Source of the DNA: Pseudomonas sp. QTF5
GTDB lineage: Bacteria > Pseudomonadota > Gammaproteobacteria > Pseudomonadales > Pseudomonadaceae
Assembly: GCF_000512695.2 (NCBI RefSeq)
Contig: NZ_AZRW02000001.1
Location: 186,001-250,000, forward strand
Direction: 5' to 3'
DNA: 64,000 nucleotides
Below are positions 56,866 through 64,000 of this stretch, piece by piece. A program made the translations under genes and the position numbers. The notes beneath the pieces are model-generated. The model was given only the letters and a program-made list of their open reading frames with translations, was not told where the DNA came from and made no database searches. Within the stretch, counting starts at the first letter, position 1, and every line of letters begins with the position of its first letter.

Positions 56866-57906
56866 TCACAGCGGGGAAACGACTCTCAGCGGCGTGGCGG
56901 GCTTCTTGCCTTTAGCCTTGGCCTTGCCCTGCTTGCCGCCGTTGCATTCAACGGTGGTCGACCAGCCGGACTGGGTGAATACCTGCTCCAGGGAATCCAC
57001 CAGGTACTCACCATCGAGCCCGACCTTGAAGCCCGAGGCGTTAATTACCCGCTCGGCAAACAGGTCGGTACGCCCGGGCATTTCCAGGCGCACGGCGGCA
57101 GTCGAGCGGTTGAACGCGGCCAGGCGTGCCTTGACGGCCTGCTCGGCGGCGGTCTTGTTCGGGTGAATATGCCGATCGGTATGCACCGGCGGCAGGCCGT
57201 CCGGTGCGTCGGCATTGCCCAGGCTGACCACCGTCAGCTTGCCGGTGGCCTGGTCCTGGTACTGGGCGTTAACCGCCTGGTGGGTCGAGCGATCTCCGAG
57301 GCGGAATGAAAAGCGGCTGACATCGGCCCGGGTGATGGTCACGACGCCAAAGGCCTTGCCGCTGGCCGTGATGCCACCCTGTCGCGGCATGACCAACAAC
57401 TTGCCGTCCGCCACCTTGGCGGTGCAATCGTGCTGCCGGGCCAAGCGGGTGATGAAATTAAAATCCGATTCGCCGAGCTGGTCAGCCCGGGGCACGATCG
57501 TGCCCACGGTACAGGCCGGCTCCCAGCCGTTGCGCCGGGCGACGGTGGCCACGATCGCCGCCAGGCTGACGCCTTCCCAGCTGCCGTTGCGGGTGGTCTT
57601 GCCACTGCCGCGCATGTCGCTGGCCTTGCCCCGGATCACCAGGGTATCCGGTGGGCCGGACAGCTCGATCTCGTCGACCGAGTAACGCCCCAGGCGCACC
57701 AGGCTGGTTTCGGCATAACCTAAATAGATTTCGATGCTGGCCCCGCGCTCGGGTAGCGACACGGCGCCGTCACGGTCATCAATGCGCAACTCGAATTCGT
57801 CCGACTCCATACCGGGCTTGTCCAGGGTGCGCAGCAACAGCAGGCGGTCGTTGATCAGGCGGGTAATGTCGCTGCCGTTGGCAACGATACGAAACAGGGG
57901 GGTCAT
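56866..57906 (-). CDS. Phage late control protein D (P2 gpD-like tail hub)
   Basis: A 346-residue baseplate/tail hub protein homologous to gp27-type hubs. It contains LGESDFNFITRLARQHDCTAKVADGKLLVM and DGEYLVDSLEQVFTQSGWSTTVEC. It lies after gene X in P2 order. A strong terminator-like hairpin (57923-57944) precedes its start, so its translation may be limited. The Lys-rich end (KQGKAKAKGKK) is typical of the family. Confidence 0.9.
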   Translation of the reverse strand: MTPLFRIVANGSDITRLINDRLLLLRTLDKPGMESDEFELRIDDRDGAVSLPERGASIEIYLGYAETSLVRLGRYSVDEIELSGPPDTLVIRGKASDMRGSGKTTRNGSWEGVSLAAIVATVARRNGWEPACTVGTIVPRADQLGESDFNFITRLARQHDCTAKVADGKLLVMPRQGGITASGKAFGVVTITRADVSRFSFRLGDRSTHQAVNAQYQDQATGKLTVVSLGNADAPDGLPPVHTDRHIHPNKTAAEQAVKARLAAFNRSTAAVRLEMPGRTDLFAERVINASGFKVGLDGEYLVDSLEQVFTQSGWSTTVECNGGKQGKAKAKGKKPATPLRVVSPL

Positions 57907-57917
57907 GGCGGCTCCAA

Positions 57918-57944
57918 GAAAAAGCCCCGCACTTAGGCGGGGCT
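57918..57944 (-). terminator. Terminator-like hairpin between gpX and gpD
   Basis: AGCCCCGC and GCGGGGCT stem on the minus strand followed by T5, ending about 12 bases before the gpD start. Confidence 0.8.
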
Positions 57945-57978
57945 CGGGGGAATTTCAACAGGTCGTTACACGTAACGC

Positions 57979-58188
57979 TTAGGACCACAACTGGATCACC
58001 TGGTCATCGCTGGCCCGGGCCAGCTCGGGCAGCACGATCAGCAGCCCGCCGCGATACGGCTGGACCTCGACCGACAACCCGGGGTTGGCCTCAAGGACCG
58101 CCTCGACGCTGCCGTCCAGGTGGCCGTAATAGTTGTGACAGAGGGTGTACAGCACGTCCCCGTCAGAGGTTCTGCAGGTCCTCGCCAT
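57979..58188 (-). CDS. Phage tail protein X (P2 gpX, LysM-like)
   Basis: A 69-residue protein of the gpX family: ARTCRTSDGDVLYTLCHNYYGHLDGSVEAVLEANPGLS, similar to a LysM fold, with the family ending in an IQLW motif. The start at 58188 lies inside the end of gpU (26-base overlap), so expression is coupled. Confidence 0.85.
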   Translation of the reverse strand: MARTCRTSDGDVLYTLCHNYYGHLDGSVEAVLEANPGLSVEVQPYRGGLLIVLPELARASDDQVIQLWS

Positions 58189-59008
58189 AGCGGACAAACT
58201 CCAGGGTAAAGGCTTGTTTGCGCGGGATACCACCCTGCAACAGGGCGCTTTGTTCTTCCTCGATACTGGTCAGGCACCAGTCGCCCAGGACCAGCCCGTA
58301 ACCGGTAGTCAACCCCAGCGGCAGCAACTGGTTGCCGATGCTGCGCAGGGTGTCCAACTGCTTGAGCCCGCCCTTGTGCCCGGGAAAGATCGCGCCCTTG
58401 AGGGTCATTTTCTCATCGCCGATGCCGACCGCCTGTTGCGCCTGGCGCCGCGTCAGCCGCTCCTGGCTTGCCCAGCGGAACGCGCTTTGCCGACGCAGCT
58501 CGTCAAAGGCGGCCGTGTCCAGGTTGAAGTAATACGGCTGCGCGCTGGTCTTGTGCGGCTGAAGAATCAGCAGGTGCGGAAAGGCCTTGATCGCCTCCAC
58601 CGCCGGCGTTTCGTTCGGGGCAAACACGCTGGTGGGCAGGATGTCGCCCAGCGCCGGATTGAGCTTGCCGGCGATCTGGTTGATCGCGCTTTTGGCCCGG
58701 GCCGCCTGCACGCCCAATACGCCCAAACGCTCATCGATCTGCGAGACGGCGCGCGTGGCCTGGTTGTAGACCGCCACCACCCGGCCGACATTGGCCTGGG
58801 CGGTGCTGATGCCGCGCATCACCCGCTGTAGTTTCTCGCCAACGATCGGCCCCACGATCGGCAGGCTTTCCAGCTCCGACGCGGCGCCGGTGATTTCGCT
58901 GATCGCGCCGTTGACCGGACCCAGCATGCCGTCCAGGCTGCGCCGCCCCGCCTCACCGGCCGACGCCAGATAACCGAGGGTGCTTTGCATCTGTTCCATG
59001 TAGGCCAT
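58163..59008 (-). CDS. Phage tail protein U (P2 gpU-like) with N-terminal extension
   Basis: A 281-residue protein. The C-terminal 140 residues match gpU (LILQPHKTSAQPYYFNLDTAAFDELRRQ, GYGLVLGDWCLTSIEEEQSALLQGG). The first 140 form helical, Ala-rich sequence (VVAVYNQATRAVSQIDERLGV) not present in P2 gpU. It acts as a tail terminator/completion protein. It begins 10 bp after the tape measure stop. Confidence 0.85.
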   Translation of the reverse strand: MAYMEQMQSTLGYLASAGEAGRRSLDGMLGPVNGAISEITGAASELESLPIVGPIVGEKLQRVMRGISTAQANVGRVVAVYNQATRAVSQIDERLGVLGVQAARAKSAINQIAGKLNPALGDILPTSVFAPNETPAVEAIKAFPHLLILQPHKTSAQPYYFNLDTAAFDELRRQSAFRWASQERLTRRQAQQAVGIGDEKMTLKGAIFPGHKGGLKQLDTLRSIGNQLLPLGLTTGYGLVLGDWCLTSIEEEQSALLQGGIPRKQAFTLEFVRYGEDLQNL

Positions 59009-59017
59009 GGCACCTCC

Positions 59018-61525
59018 TTACCCGACGTGCGGGCTGTCGTACAGTTGGCGAGCATTGGCCCGGCGGGCCGAGTCTTCCAGCTCCCGCGAAAAGTCGCGGA
59101 ATCGGTCCTGTAGCATCGTGTCCAGCTGGCGGGTCAACTCAGCCGGGTCCTTAACGTCGCCCTGGATCGCGATCGGCATATGCGGGGCAAAGGTGATTTT
59201 CTGCTCGATCGGGGCCGGCTTGATCTCCGGCTTGAGCAACAGCGGCGATGGTGGTTGCGGCGGGCCCGTCTGCGCCGTCATCGAGCGCACGACATCCCCC
59301 GGCGCCGACTCACTGCCAAACAGCGACTTGGCGAACGTCGACTTGCCCAGCATCGCCCCCAGCGATTCGCCCCCCATCGCGCCCAGCATGGCGCCGACCA
59401 TGCCGCCCACCGCCGTGCCAAGGATGGGCACCACCGAACCGATCGCCGCGCCGGCGGCCGCACCGGCCATGCTCCCCGCCAGGCCGCCGGCGGCGGCGCC
59501 GTACCCTTCGCCCTTTTCGTCGTCGGTCTTGGCCGTGTTGAACGTCTCAAAGGCCTTGATACCCGCCTCAAACACCGCCTCGCCCGGGAGCGCCTTGCCC
59601 AGCTTGCCCATCTTGCCCACCGTCCCGGCCACATCCCTGAAGCCCAACCCGGCGGACGTCGACGGTGCCGCCGGGGGTGGTGGTGGCGCCCCGGGGCGCC
59701 GCGACCGACGCGGCGCGCGACGACTGCCGCCCCCCGTACCCGGCCCGCCGAAGTCCCCGGCGTTGACCACAAACACCTTTTGAATGTGCGCGGCGCCGGC
59801 CGTTTCGCCCGGCTTGCCCCCGCCCAAGGCATCGCGCCCAGTCCGGCCGGTGTCCACCGGATCACGGCGTGCGCCGGCTCGCGGCGCCGGCGAATCGGCG
59901 TCCGGGGCCCCGCCGTCACGCGCTCCCAGCCGACCCCGGCCGACGTTGAACACGCCCCGGCCGATCTTGATGGTTTTCAGCACCGTCATGGCCGCCAGCG
60001 CACTGGCGCCCAGGCCGGTCAGGCCCATGACCAGCATCGGCGACGCATCGCTGATGCTGGTAATGCCCTTGGCCGCCGAGGTCAACCCGCTGGCCAGCGC
60101 GTCAGTGGCGGGCCGAATCGCATCACCCACGCTGCGCAACGCATCGTTGCCCGCTTGCAGCGCCTCGTTCCACTTTTGCGACGACGTATCGCGACGTTCG
60201 GCCAGGTTCTTATCGAGAATGCCCGAGGCGTTACCCGCATCCTTTTTCAGCTGGTCATACAAGGCCTTGTTCTGCACGTAGGCGGCCAGCGCCGACTTGA
60301 CCTGCATGTCCGCGAAAATGTCGCCGGTGCGCAGCATCTGCTCCAGGTTGGCGAGCATTTCCTTGGCCTTGGCCGGGTCGGTCTCCTTGTTGATCTTGGC
60401 CGTCGCCTCGGCCATTTCCCGGGCCTTTTTCGGGTCGGTGGTTTCGATGTACTTCTTGGCCAGACCGAAACTCGCCTCCAGCGTCGACATGCCGTTTTGA
60501 ATGCCGTCGTTGAGCGACTTCTGGTAATCAATGCCGGCGTCCTGGTAAGCCTTGACCACATCCCCGGAACCGATTTTTTCCATCCAGTTCTTGAGGTTGT
60601 TGGCCGCCTCATCGGCGCTGCCGGCGGTCTTCATTTGCACCTGGAGCATCGAGCCCAGTTGCGTTACCGCGTCCATGCCGGTGATGCCCTGCTTCTGCAT
60701 GCCGGCCAGCAATTCCGGGAACCAGCGCGCCATGTCGCTGGCCTCAAAGCTGCCCGCCTGGCCTTGGAAGGCGACCGCCTCCAAGGCCTTTTCCAGCTGC
60801 TTGGGGTCGGTGATCTTGGCGTTGCTTTGCAACGCATAAATCATCTTGGCGGTGTCGACCCCGGTCGAACCCTGACCGACCACAAACTTGGCGGCCACCG
60901 GGGCGAACTCCAGCGCCTGGCGCAGCTCCATGCCGGCGCCGACCAGCTGGTTAACCACGTTGGCCACGTCGTTGCGGCCCATGCCGACGTCCTGCGACGT
61001 CTGAATCACCCGGCGCGACATCTGCGCTTCTTGGTCGGTCTTAGCCACCCCGGCCTTGATCGCAATGTCCCGGATGATCGCTTGATAGTCCGCGCTGATC
61101 TTGGCCGGGATCGCCACCACGCCGGCGCCGACAGTGGCCTGCGCAATGCCATTGCGTAGCCCCTGCTTGCCCTGGTCAATCTGGTGGCGCCCCTTGGCCT
61201 GCAACTCAGCGCTGCGCCCGGCCCGGCCCAGGCGGTCATACTCCCGAGCCAGGCGGCCGACCTCGATGCCTTCCTTGCGCAAGACCGTGAGGTTGTTTTC
61301 CAGGCGTCGTAACAGCCCGGCGGCGCCTTTTTCGCCCGCGTCGTGGGCCTTTTTCCACTCATCGCGCAGGCGCATGGTTTCGCCGATGGTGCTTTGCAGC
61401 ACCCGCGCTTTTTTGCCCTTGTCACTCAGTGTCTTGACGCGGTTTTCCACGTCCCGGAATGCGGCGCCCACGGTCGAGCTGACCGCACCGCCGATCACCA
61501 GGCCGAGCGCCATCTTGTTTGCCAT
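59018..61525 (-). CDS. Tail tape measure protein
   Basis: An 835-residue protein that sets tail length, the longest gene of the block. Coiled-coil N-terminal part (about 20-150), then a phage-minor-tail-type domain and hydrophobic segments (SPMLVMGLTGLGASALAAMTVL; GGLAGSMAGAAAGAAIGSVV). A Gly/Pro/Arg-rich linker occupies about 545-640 (GGGSRRAPRRSRRPGAPPPP). Coding sequence is very GC-rich here. Its length would determine the tail length of the particle. Confidence 0.9.
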   Translation of the reverse strand: MANKMALGLVIGGAVSSTVGAAFRDVENRVKTLSDKGKKARVLQSTIGETMRLRDEWKKAHDAGEKGAAGLLRRLENNLTVLRKEGIEVGRLAREYDRLGRAGRSAELQAKGRHQIDQGKQGLRNGIAQATVGAGVVAIPAKISADYQAIIRDIAIKAGVAKTDQEAQMSRRVIQTSQDVGMGRNDVANVVNQLVGAGMELRQALEFAPVAAKFVVGQGSTGVDTAKMIYALQSNAKITDPKQLEKALEAVAFQGQAGSFEASDMARWFPELLAGMQKQGITGMDAVTQLGSMLQVQMKTAGSADEAANNLKNWMEKIGSGDVVKAYQDAGIDYQKSLNDGIQNGMSTLEASFGLAKKYIETTDPKKAREMAEATAKINKETDPAKAKEMLANLEQMLRTGDIFADMQVKSALAAYVQNKALYDQLKKDAGNASGILDKNLAERRDTSSQKWNEALQAGNDALRSVGDAIRPATDALASGLTSAAKGITSISDASPMLVMGLTGLGASALAAMTVLKTIKIGRGVFNVGRGRLGARDGGAPDADSPAPRAGARRDPVDTGRTGRDALGGGKPGETAGAAHIQKVFVVNAGDFGGPGTGGGSRRAPRRSRRPGAPPPPPAAPSTSAGLGFRDVAGTVGKMGKLGKALPGEAVFEAGIKAFETFNTAKTDDEKGEGYGAAAGGLAGSMAGAAAGAAIGSVVPILGTAVGGMVGAMLGAMGGESLGAMLGKSTFAKSLFGSESAPGDVVRSMTAQTGPPQPPSPLLLKPEIKPAPIEQKITFAPHMPIAIQGDVKDPAELTRQLDTMLQDRFRDFSRELEDSARRANARQLYDSPHVG

Positions 61526-61537
61526 AGGAATGCCCTG

Positions 61538-61549
61538 TTACGCGTAACG
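61538..61549. promoter_or_regulatory. Palindrome GTTACGCGTAAC upstream of the tape measure gene
   Basis: A perfect 12-bp palindrome between the gpE' stop and the tape measure start. A near-copy, GTTACACGTAAC, lies at 57966-57977 between gpX and gpD. The meaning is unknown; a protein-binding site is possible. Confidence 0.45.
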
Positions 61550-61560
61550 AGAGGGAAGGC

Positions 61561-61686
61561 TCAATCCGTGAGCCACCAAAGCATGCGGTCGAACCGCATG
61601 GCTTCGATTTCGCTGGCCGAGAAATGGAACTCTCGGGCCAACTGCTTGGCCACCGCTTTAAGCGTCGTAGGGGTAAGGTTCATCAT
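61561..61686 (-). CDS. GpE'-like phage tail protein (41 residues)
   Basis: A short protein MMNLTPTTLKAVAKQLAREF followed by HFSASEIEAMRFDRMLWWLTD. It overlaps the end of gpE by 29 bases in another frame. In P2 the equivalent E' segment is joined to gpE by a ribosomal frameshift. Here a start at ATG 61686 or 61683 exists, so independent translation is also possible. The frame is +1/-2 relative to gpE. Confidence 0.75.
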   Translation of the reverse strand: MMNLTPTTLKAVAKQLAREFHFSASEIEAMRFDRMLWWLTD

Positions 61687-61975
61687 CTTCGACCAGGCGA
61701 AAATAGCCGGCCTGAATGCGGTTGTAGTCCACGATCGTCAGCGCCTCCAGGTCCTTGGTGCCGGCGTCCGCCAGGGTGGCAAACAGGATCAGCTCGCGCT
61801 TTTCCGCATCGCCACCGGCTTGCAGGGTGGCGGCGCGCAACTCGGTCACCGTGGGCGAGCGCAGGCTAACGCGCTGGACTTTCACCTGGTTGATCTCCGA
61901 AGCGGTGCGCAAGGTGATGTTCGCGCCCTCATCGGTCAGTTCCAGCCAGCTTGGCATTTTCTTGGCAATCGTCAT
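61658..61975 (-). CDS. Phage tail assembly protein E (P2 gpE-like)
   Basis: A 105-residue chaperone for tape measure assembly: MTIAKKMPSWLELTDEGANI, LRTASEINQVKVQRVSLRSPTVTELRAA. It stands between tube and tape measure genes, the P2 position. Its 3' end overlaps the start of the E'-like gene. Confidence 0.85.
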   Translation of the reverse strand: MTIAKKMPSWLELTDEGANITLRTASEINQVKVQRVSLRSPTVTELRAATLQAGGDAEKRELILFATLADAGTKDLEALTIVDYNRIQAGYFRLVEDDEPYPYDA

Positions 61976-61986
61976 CGTCTTAGTCC

Positions 61987-62490
61987 TTAAATGCCCAAGG
62001 CGGCGCGTTCAGCGGCCAGTTGATCCACGCCATCAATGACGCGTACGCAGTTGACCGGGTCGATTTCGAACATCACCCGGCCGTCGATTTCCAGCTTGTA
62101 ATAGGTCACGGAGACCGCGTATTTGAACTCGGCTTTTTCGCCCGCCTTCCACTCCCCCGGATCGACTTCACGCAGGCCGCCACGCAGGGTGGCCACCACC
62201 GCCTTGGTCGTGCCCTTCTGACCCTTGAACGCGCCCCGGAACGAAGCGTTAAAGCCGGTCTGATCGAAGGCGCCGAAGTGCTTCAGCACCTCGCGGCGCA
62301 CGCCGTTGGTGGTAAAGCTGGCCTCCAGTTTCTCCAGACCCATGTCCATGTCGATCGGCGCATCCATACCGCCGGCGCGGTATTCCTCGACCTTGACCGA
62401 AAGCTTGGGCAAATTCAGGCTCGGGACATCGCCTTGCAGGCTGATACCGCCGACGAACATGTTGGTGTTGTGCAGTACTTCAGGAATCAT
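61987..62490 (-). CDS. Major tail tube protein (P2 FII-like)
   Basis: A 167-residue tube protein forming the rigid inner tube of a contractile tail: MIPEVLHNTNMFVGGISLQG, VEEYRAGGMDAPIDMDMGLEKLEAS, VTYYKLEIDGRVMFEIDPVN. Directly downstream of the sheath gene (12-bp gap). Confidence 0.93.
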   Translation of the reverse strand: MIPEVLHNTNMFVGGISLQGDVPSLNLPKLSVKVEEYRAGGMDAPIDMDMGLEKLEASFTTNGVRREVLKHFGAFDQTGFNASFRGAFKGQKGTTKAVVATLRGGLREVDPGEWKAGEKAEFKYAVSVTYYKLEIDGRVMFEIDPVNCVRVIDGVDQLAAERAALGI

Positions 62491-62502
62491 GTGCGCGCCT
62501 CC

Positions 62503-63663
62503 TTAGGCTACGTCGAGAACTTCGGTCATCCACTGGTTGGTTACCTCGACTTCGAAAATCGGGTTTTCCGCCGGCGGCACATCAGAGAAACGAATCGACC
62601 AGACCACCTTGCCCTGCTCGATCTGGGTCGCGGTGTTGCGCTCGGGGTCGGCAAAGACCTCGAAGTTGATCACCGCGCCCTGGGCCTTGAGGTCGCGCAT
62701 AAAGGCATTAAGGCCTTCGGTCACTTCCTTGATGTAAGTCTTGGTGATACCCAGGTCGACCGCCCAACGGTGGCCCGCCTGAATCGCCGCCATAACCATG
62801 TCCACGGTGCGCACCCGGGTGACAAACGACCATTTCGCGTCGCTGGACAGGGTGCGGTTGCCCCACAGGCGATACCCGCCGTCGCGAATGATGGTGGTGA
62901 TCTTGGCGTTGTTGAGGATGTTGGCCCGGCACGACGGATCGTTGTCCAGGTACTCCACGGCGCGGCCGGTGCCGGTGATGCCGGCGACTTCCTTGTTCGA
63001 CGGCGACGACCAGAAGCCATAACGCGCATCGGTCTGCGCGAACAGACCGGCCACCATGGCCGAGCCTGGCAGGATCTCCTCCGCCTCGGTGGTGGTGTTC
63101 CAGCGCTTGATGCCCGGGTCGACCAGGAACAGGCGCTTGCCGCTCAGCTCGGTGGCGTAGGCAATCGCGGCCTCGTCGGTCGTGCCCGGACCGTCGACGA
63201 TGCCGATCGCCCCCAGCTTGCCCACCAGCACGCCCATGGCCACGGCCACCGCTTCGGTCGCGCTGTGCTTGGGGGCCACGACCAGGCGCGGCTGAAGGTT
63301 GAACAGGCTCTTGCCGTCCAGCAGGGCTTGCAGGCCGGTGCGCTTACCGTTCGCCTGGACACCGCCGATCACTGCGCTGGTCACCGCCGCCGCCTCGCCC
63401 GAGGACGTCACCCCAACCGCCACAATGGCCGCCGCTGCCTGGTCAAAAATCGTCAGCGCGGCCTTGGTGATCGGCGAGTCAGCACCAAACGCGGCCACCG
63501 CCTCGCGGGGAGTGGTCAGCAGGGTGGGCACGTTGTCCTCAACCAGACCCAGCCCCGGGGTAAAGGTGTCGACTAGGCCGATGATCGACGACGACGGCAA
63601 ACTGATAATGCGGGCGCCGGACTCGACCAGGCTGGTCGTGACACCGTGAAAGAAGCCACTCAT
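62503..63663 (-). CDS. Contractile tail sheath protein (P2 FI-like)
   Basis: A 386-residue sheath protein: MSGFFHGVTTSLVESGARII, FTPGLGLVEDNVPTLLTTPREAVAAFG, GFWSSPSNKEVAGITGTGRAVEYLDND, LWGNRTLSSDAKWSFVTRVRT. It defines the tail as contractile (R-type). Preceded by a terminator after the fibre gene and a short leader. Confidence 0.94.
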   Translation of the reverse strand: MSGFFHGVTTSLVESGARIISLPSSSIIGLVDTFTPGLGLVEDNVPTLLTTPREAVAAFGADSPITKAALTIFDQAAAAIVAVGVTSSGEAAAVTSAVIGGVQANGKRTGLQALLDGKSLFNLQPRLVVAPKHSATEAVAVAMGVLVGKLGAIGIVDGPGTTDEAAIAYATELSGKRLFLVDPGIKRWNTTTEAEEILPGSAMVAGLFAQTDARYGFWSSPSNKEVAGITGTGRAVEYLDNDPSCRANILNNAKITTIIRDGGYRLWGNRTLSSDAKWSFVTRVRTVDMVMAAIQAGHRWAVDLGITKTYIKEVTEGLNAFMRDLKAQGAVINFEVFADPERNTATQIEQGKVVWSIRFSDVPPAENPIFEVEVTNQWMTEVLDVA

Positions 63664-63684
63664 AAAACGCTCTCCTAAAAAACG

Positions 63685-63706
63685 AAAAAACCGCCAGTCG
63701 GCGGTT
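63685..63706 (-). terminator. Terminator of the fibre-type gene
   Basis: AACCGCC-GACT-GGCGGTT stem-loop then T residues on the minus strand, between the fibre-type gene and the sheath gene. Confidence 0.85.
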
Positions 63707-63730
63707 GCGTGAAACGGGGTATTGCCTGAA

Positions 63731-64000
63731 TTACATCGGGGTCAAGCGGTAGCCCACGGCGAGCCAGCGCACGCCGAAGTTCTGCACGTTCTGGTCATGC
63801 TCAGTGAAACTCAGGGTGAAGCCGGCGGTGGTCAATGAACCTTCGTTCATGGCACACGTCACCGTCGCGGCCGCCGTCCGGCCGCCAGCCAGTTGGGTAA
63901 TCACGGGAATCAAAATAAAAGGTGCCGTATCAAAGCCCCAGTTGAAGCCGAACGCCACATTCCACATCCCGCCGGGCATGTCCCCGAGTTCGCGGACACC
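63731..64000 (-). CDS. C-terminal part of a tail-fibre-like protein with H-type lectin-like domain (runs off the window)
   Basis: The 89 visible residues end a larger protein. The pattern FILIPVITQLAG, NEGSLTTAGFTLSFTEHDQN, VQNFGVRWLAVGY resembles the H-type lectin fold, in which beta strands end in WLAVG and bind sugars. Its position before the sheath gene is where tail fibre (and chaperone) genes lie in R-pyocins. It would give the particle host specificity. The domain call is from pattern similarity only. Confidence 0.6.
   Translation of the reverse strand, partial: GVRELGDMPGGMWNVAFGFNWGFDTAPFILIPVITQLAGGRTAAATVTCAMNEGSLTTAGFTLSFTEHDQNVQNFGVRWLAVGYRLTPM

Overview
The window is a chromosomal segment of a Pseudomonas, most likely of the P. 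fluorescens group. The evidence is gene content (glnS-ppiB-lpxH, tamBA, liu leucine-catabolism genes, tig-clpP-clpX-lon-hupB-ppiD, folD), the sRNAs CrcY and PrrF, and about fifteen REP/REPIN inverted repeats of the GGGAGCGGGCTTGC type between genes. The species cannot be fixed from sequence alone.

Region 1 (1-16.3 kb): the 5' part of glnS, then ppiB-lpxH, then a leftward MarR-regulated EmrAB-type efflux operon. The outer-membrane channel gene of that operon is reduced to a roughly 180-bp scar, and two perfect operator-like palindromes precede marR. Next come tamA-tamB, a GNAT acetyltransferase, xthA, a PstS-OmpA fusion, and an acyl-CoA dehydrogenase divergent from a LysR regulator.

Region 2 (17.5-27.4 kb): a dispersed leucine/isovalerate degradation locus. 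It holds the MerR-type regulator liuR, HMG-CoA lyase (liuE), the CbrB/RpoN-type carbon-catabolite sRNA CrcY, an acyl-CoA synthetase, and liuABCD. Matching palindromic operators lie at liuR and at liuA. The pathway takes isovaleryl-CoA to acetyl-CoA and acetoacetate.

Region 3 (27.4-43.2 kb): a mixed accessory and core stretch. It contains a LexA/PrtR-like repressor whose protease serine is alanine, a Fur-controlled PrrF sRNA, a cytosolic-carboxypeptidase-like M14 protein, a leucine-rich-repeat/protein-kinase fusion, YebC, an orphan VgrG that stops before the needle, a D-cysteine desulfhydrase-like enzyme, FadH, a nitrilase-fold protein lacking catalytic Cys and Lys paired with an AraC regulator, a DUF2242 lipoprotein, and ppiD.

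Region 4 (43.3-54.9 kb): the protein quality-control block ppiD-(tRNA-Asp)-hupB-lon-clpX-clpP-tig, all leftward. A complete group II intron of about 2.85 kb with an RT/maturase sits in the tig leader just downstream of the predicted promoter. It is followed by a tRNA cluster (Arg-His-Leu-His, leftward) and folD.

Region 5 (55.1-64 kb): the late genes of an R-type tailocin or P2-like prophage, leftward: lectin-like fibre end, sheath, tube, gpE/E', tape measure, gpU, gpX, gpD, GH19 endolysin with an EF-hand loop, and Rz/Rz1 spanins. The order matches the R-pyocin plan from memory. The element runs off the right edge, so head genes cannot be excluded.
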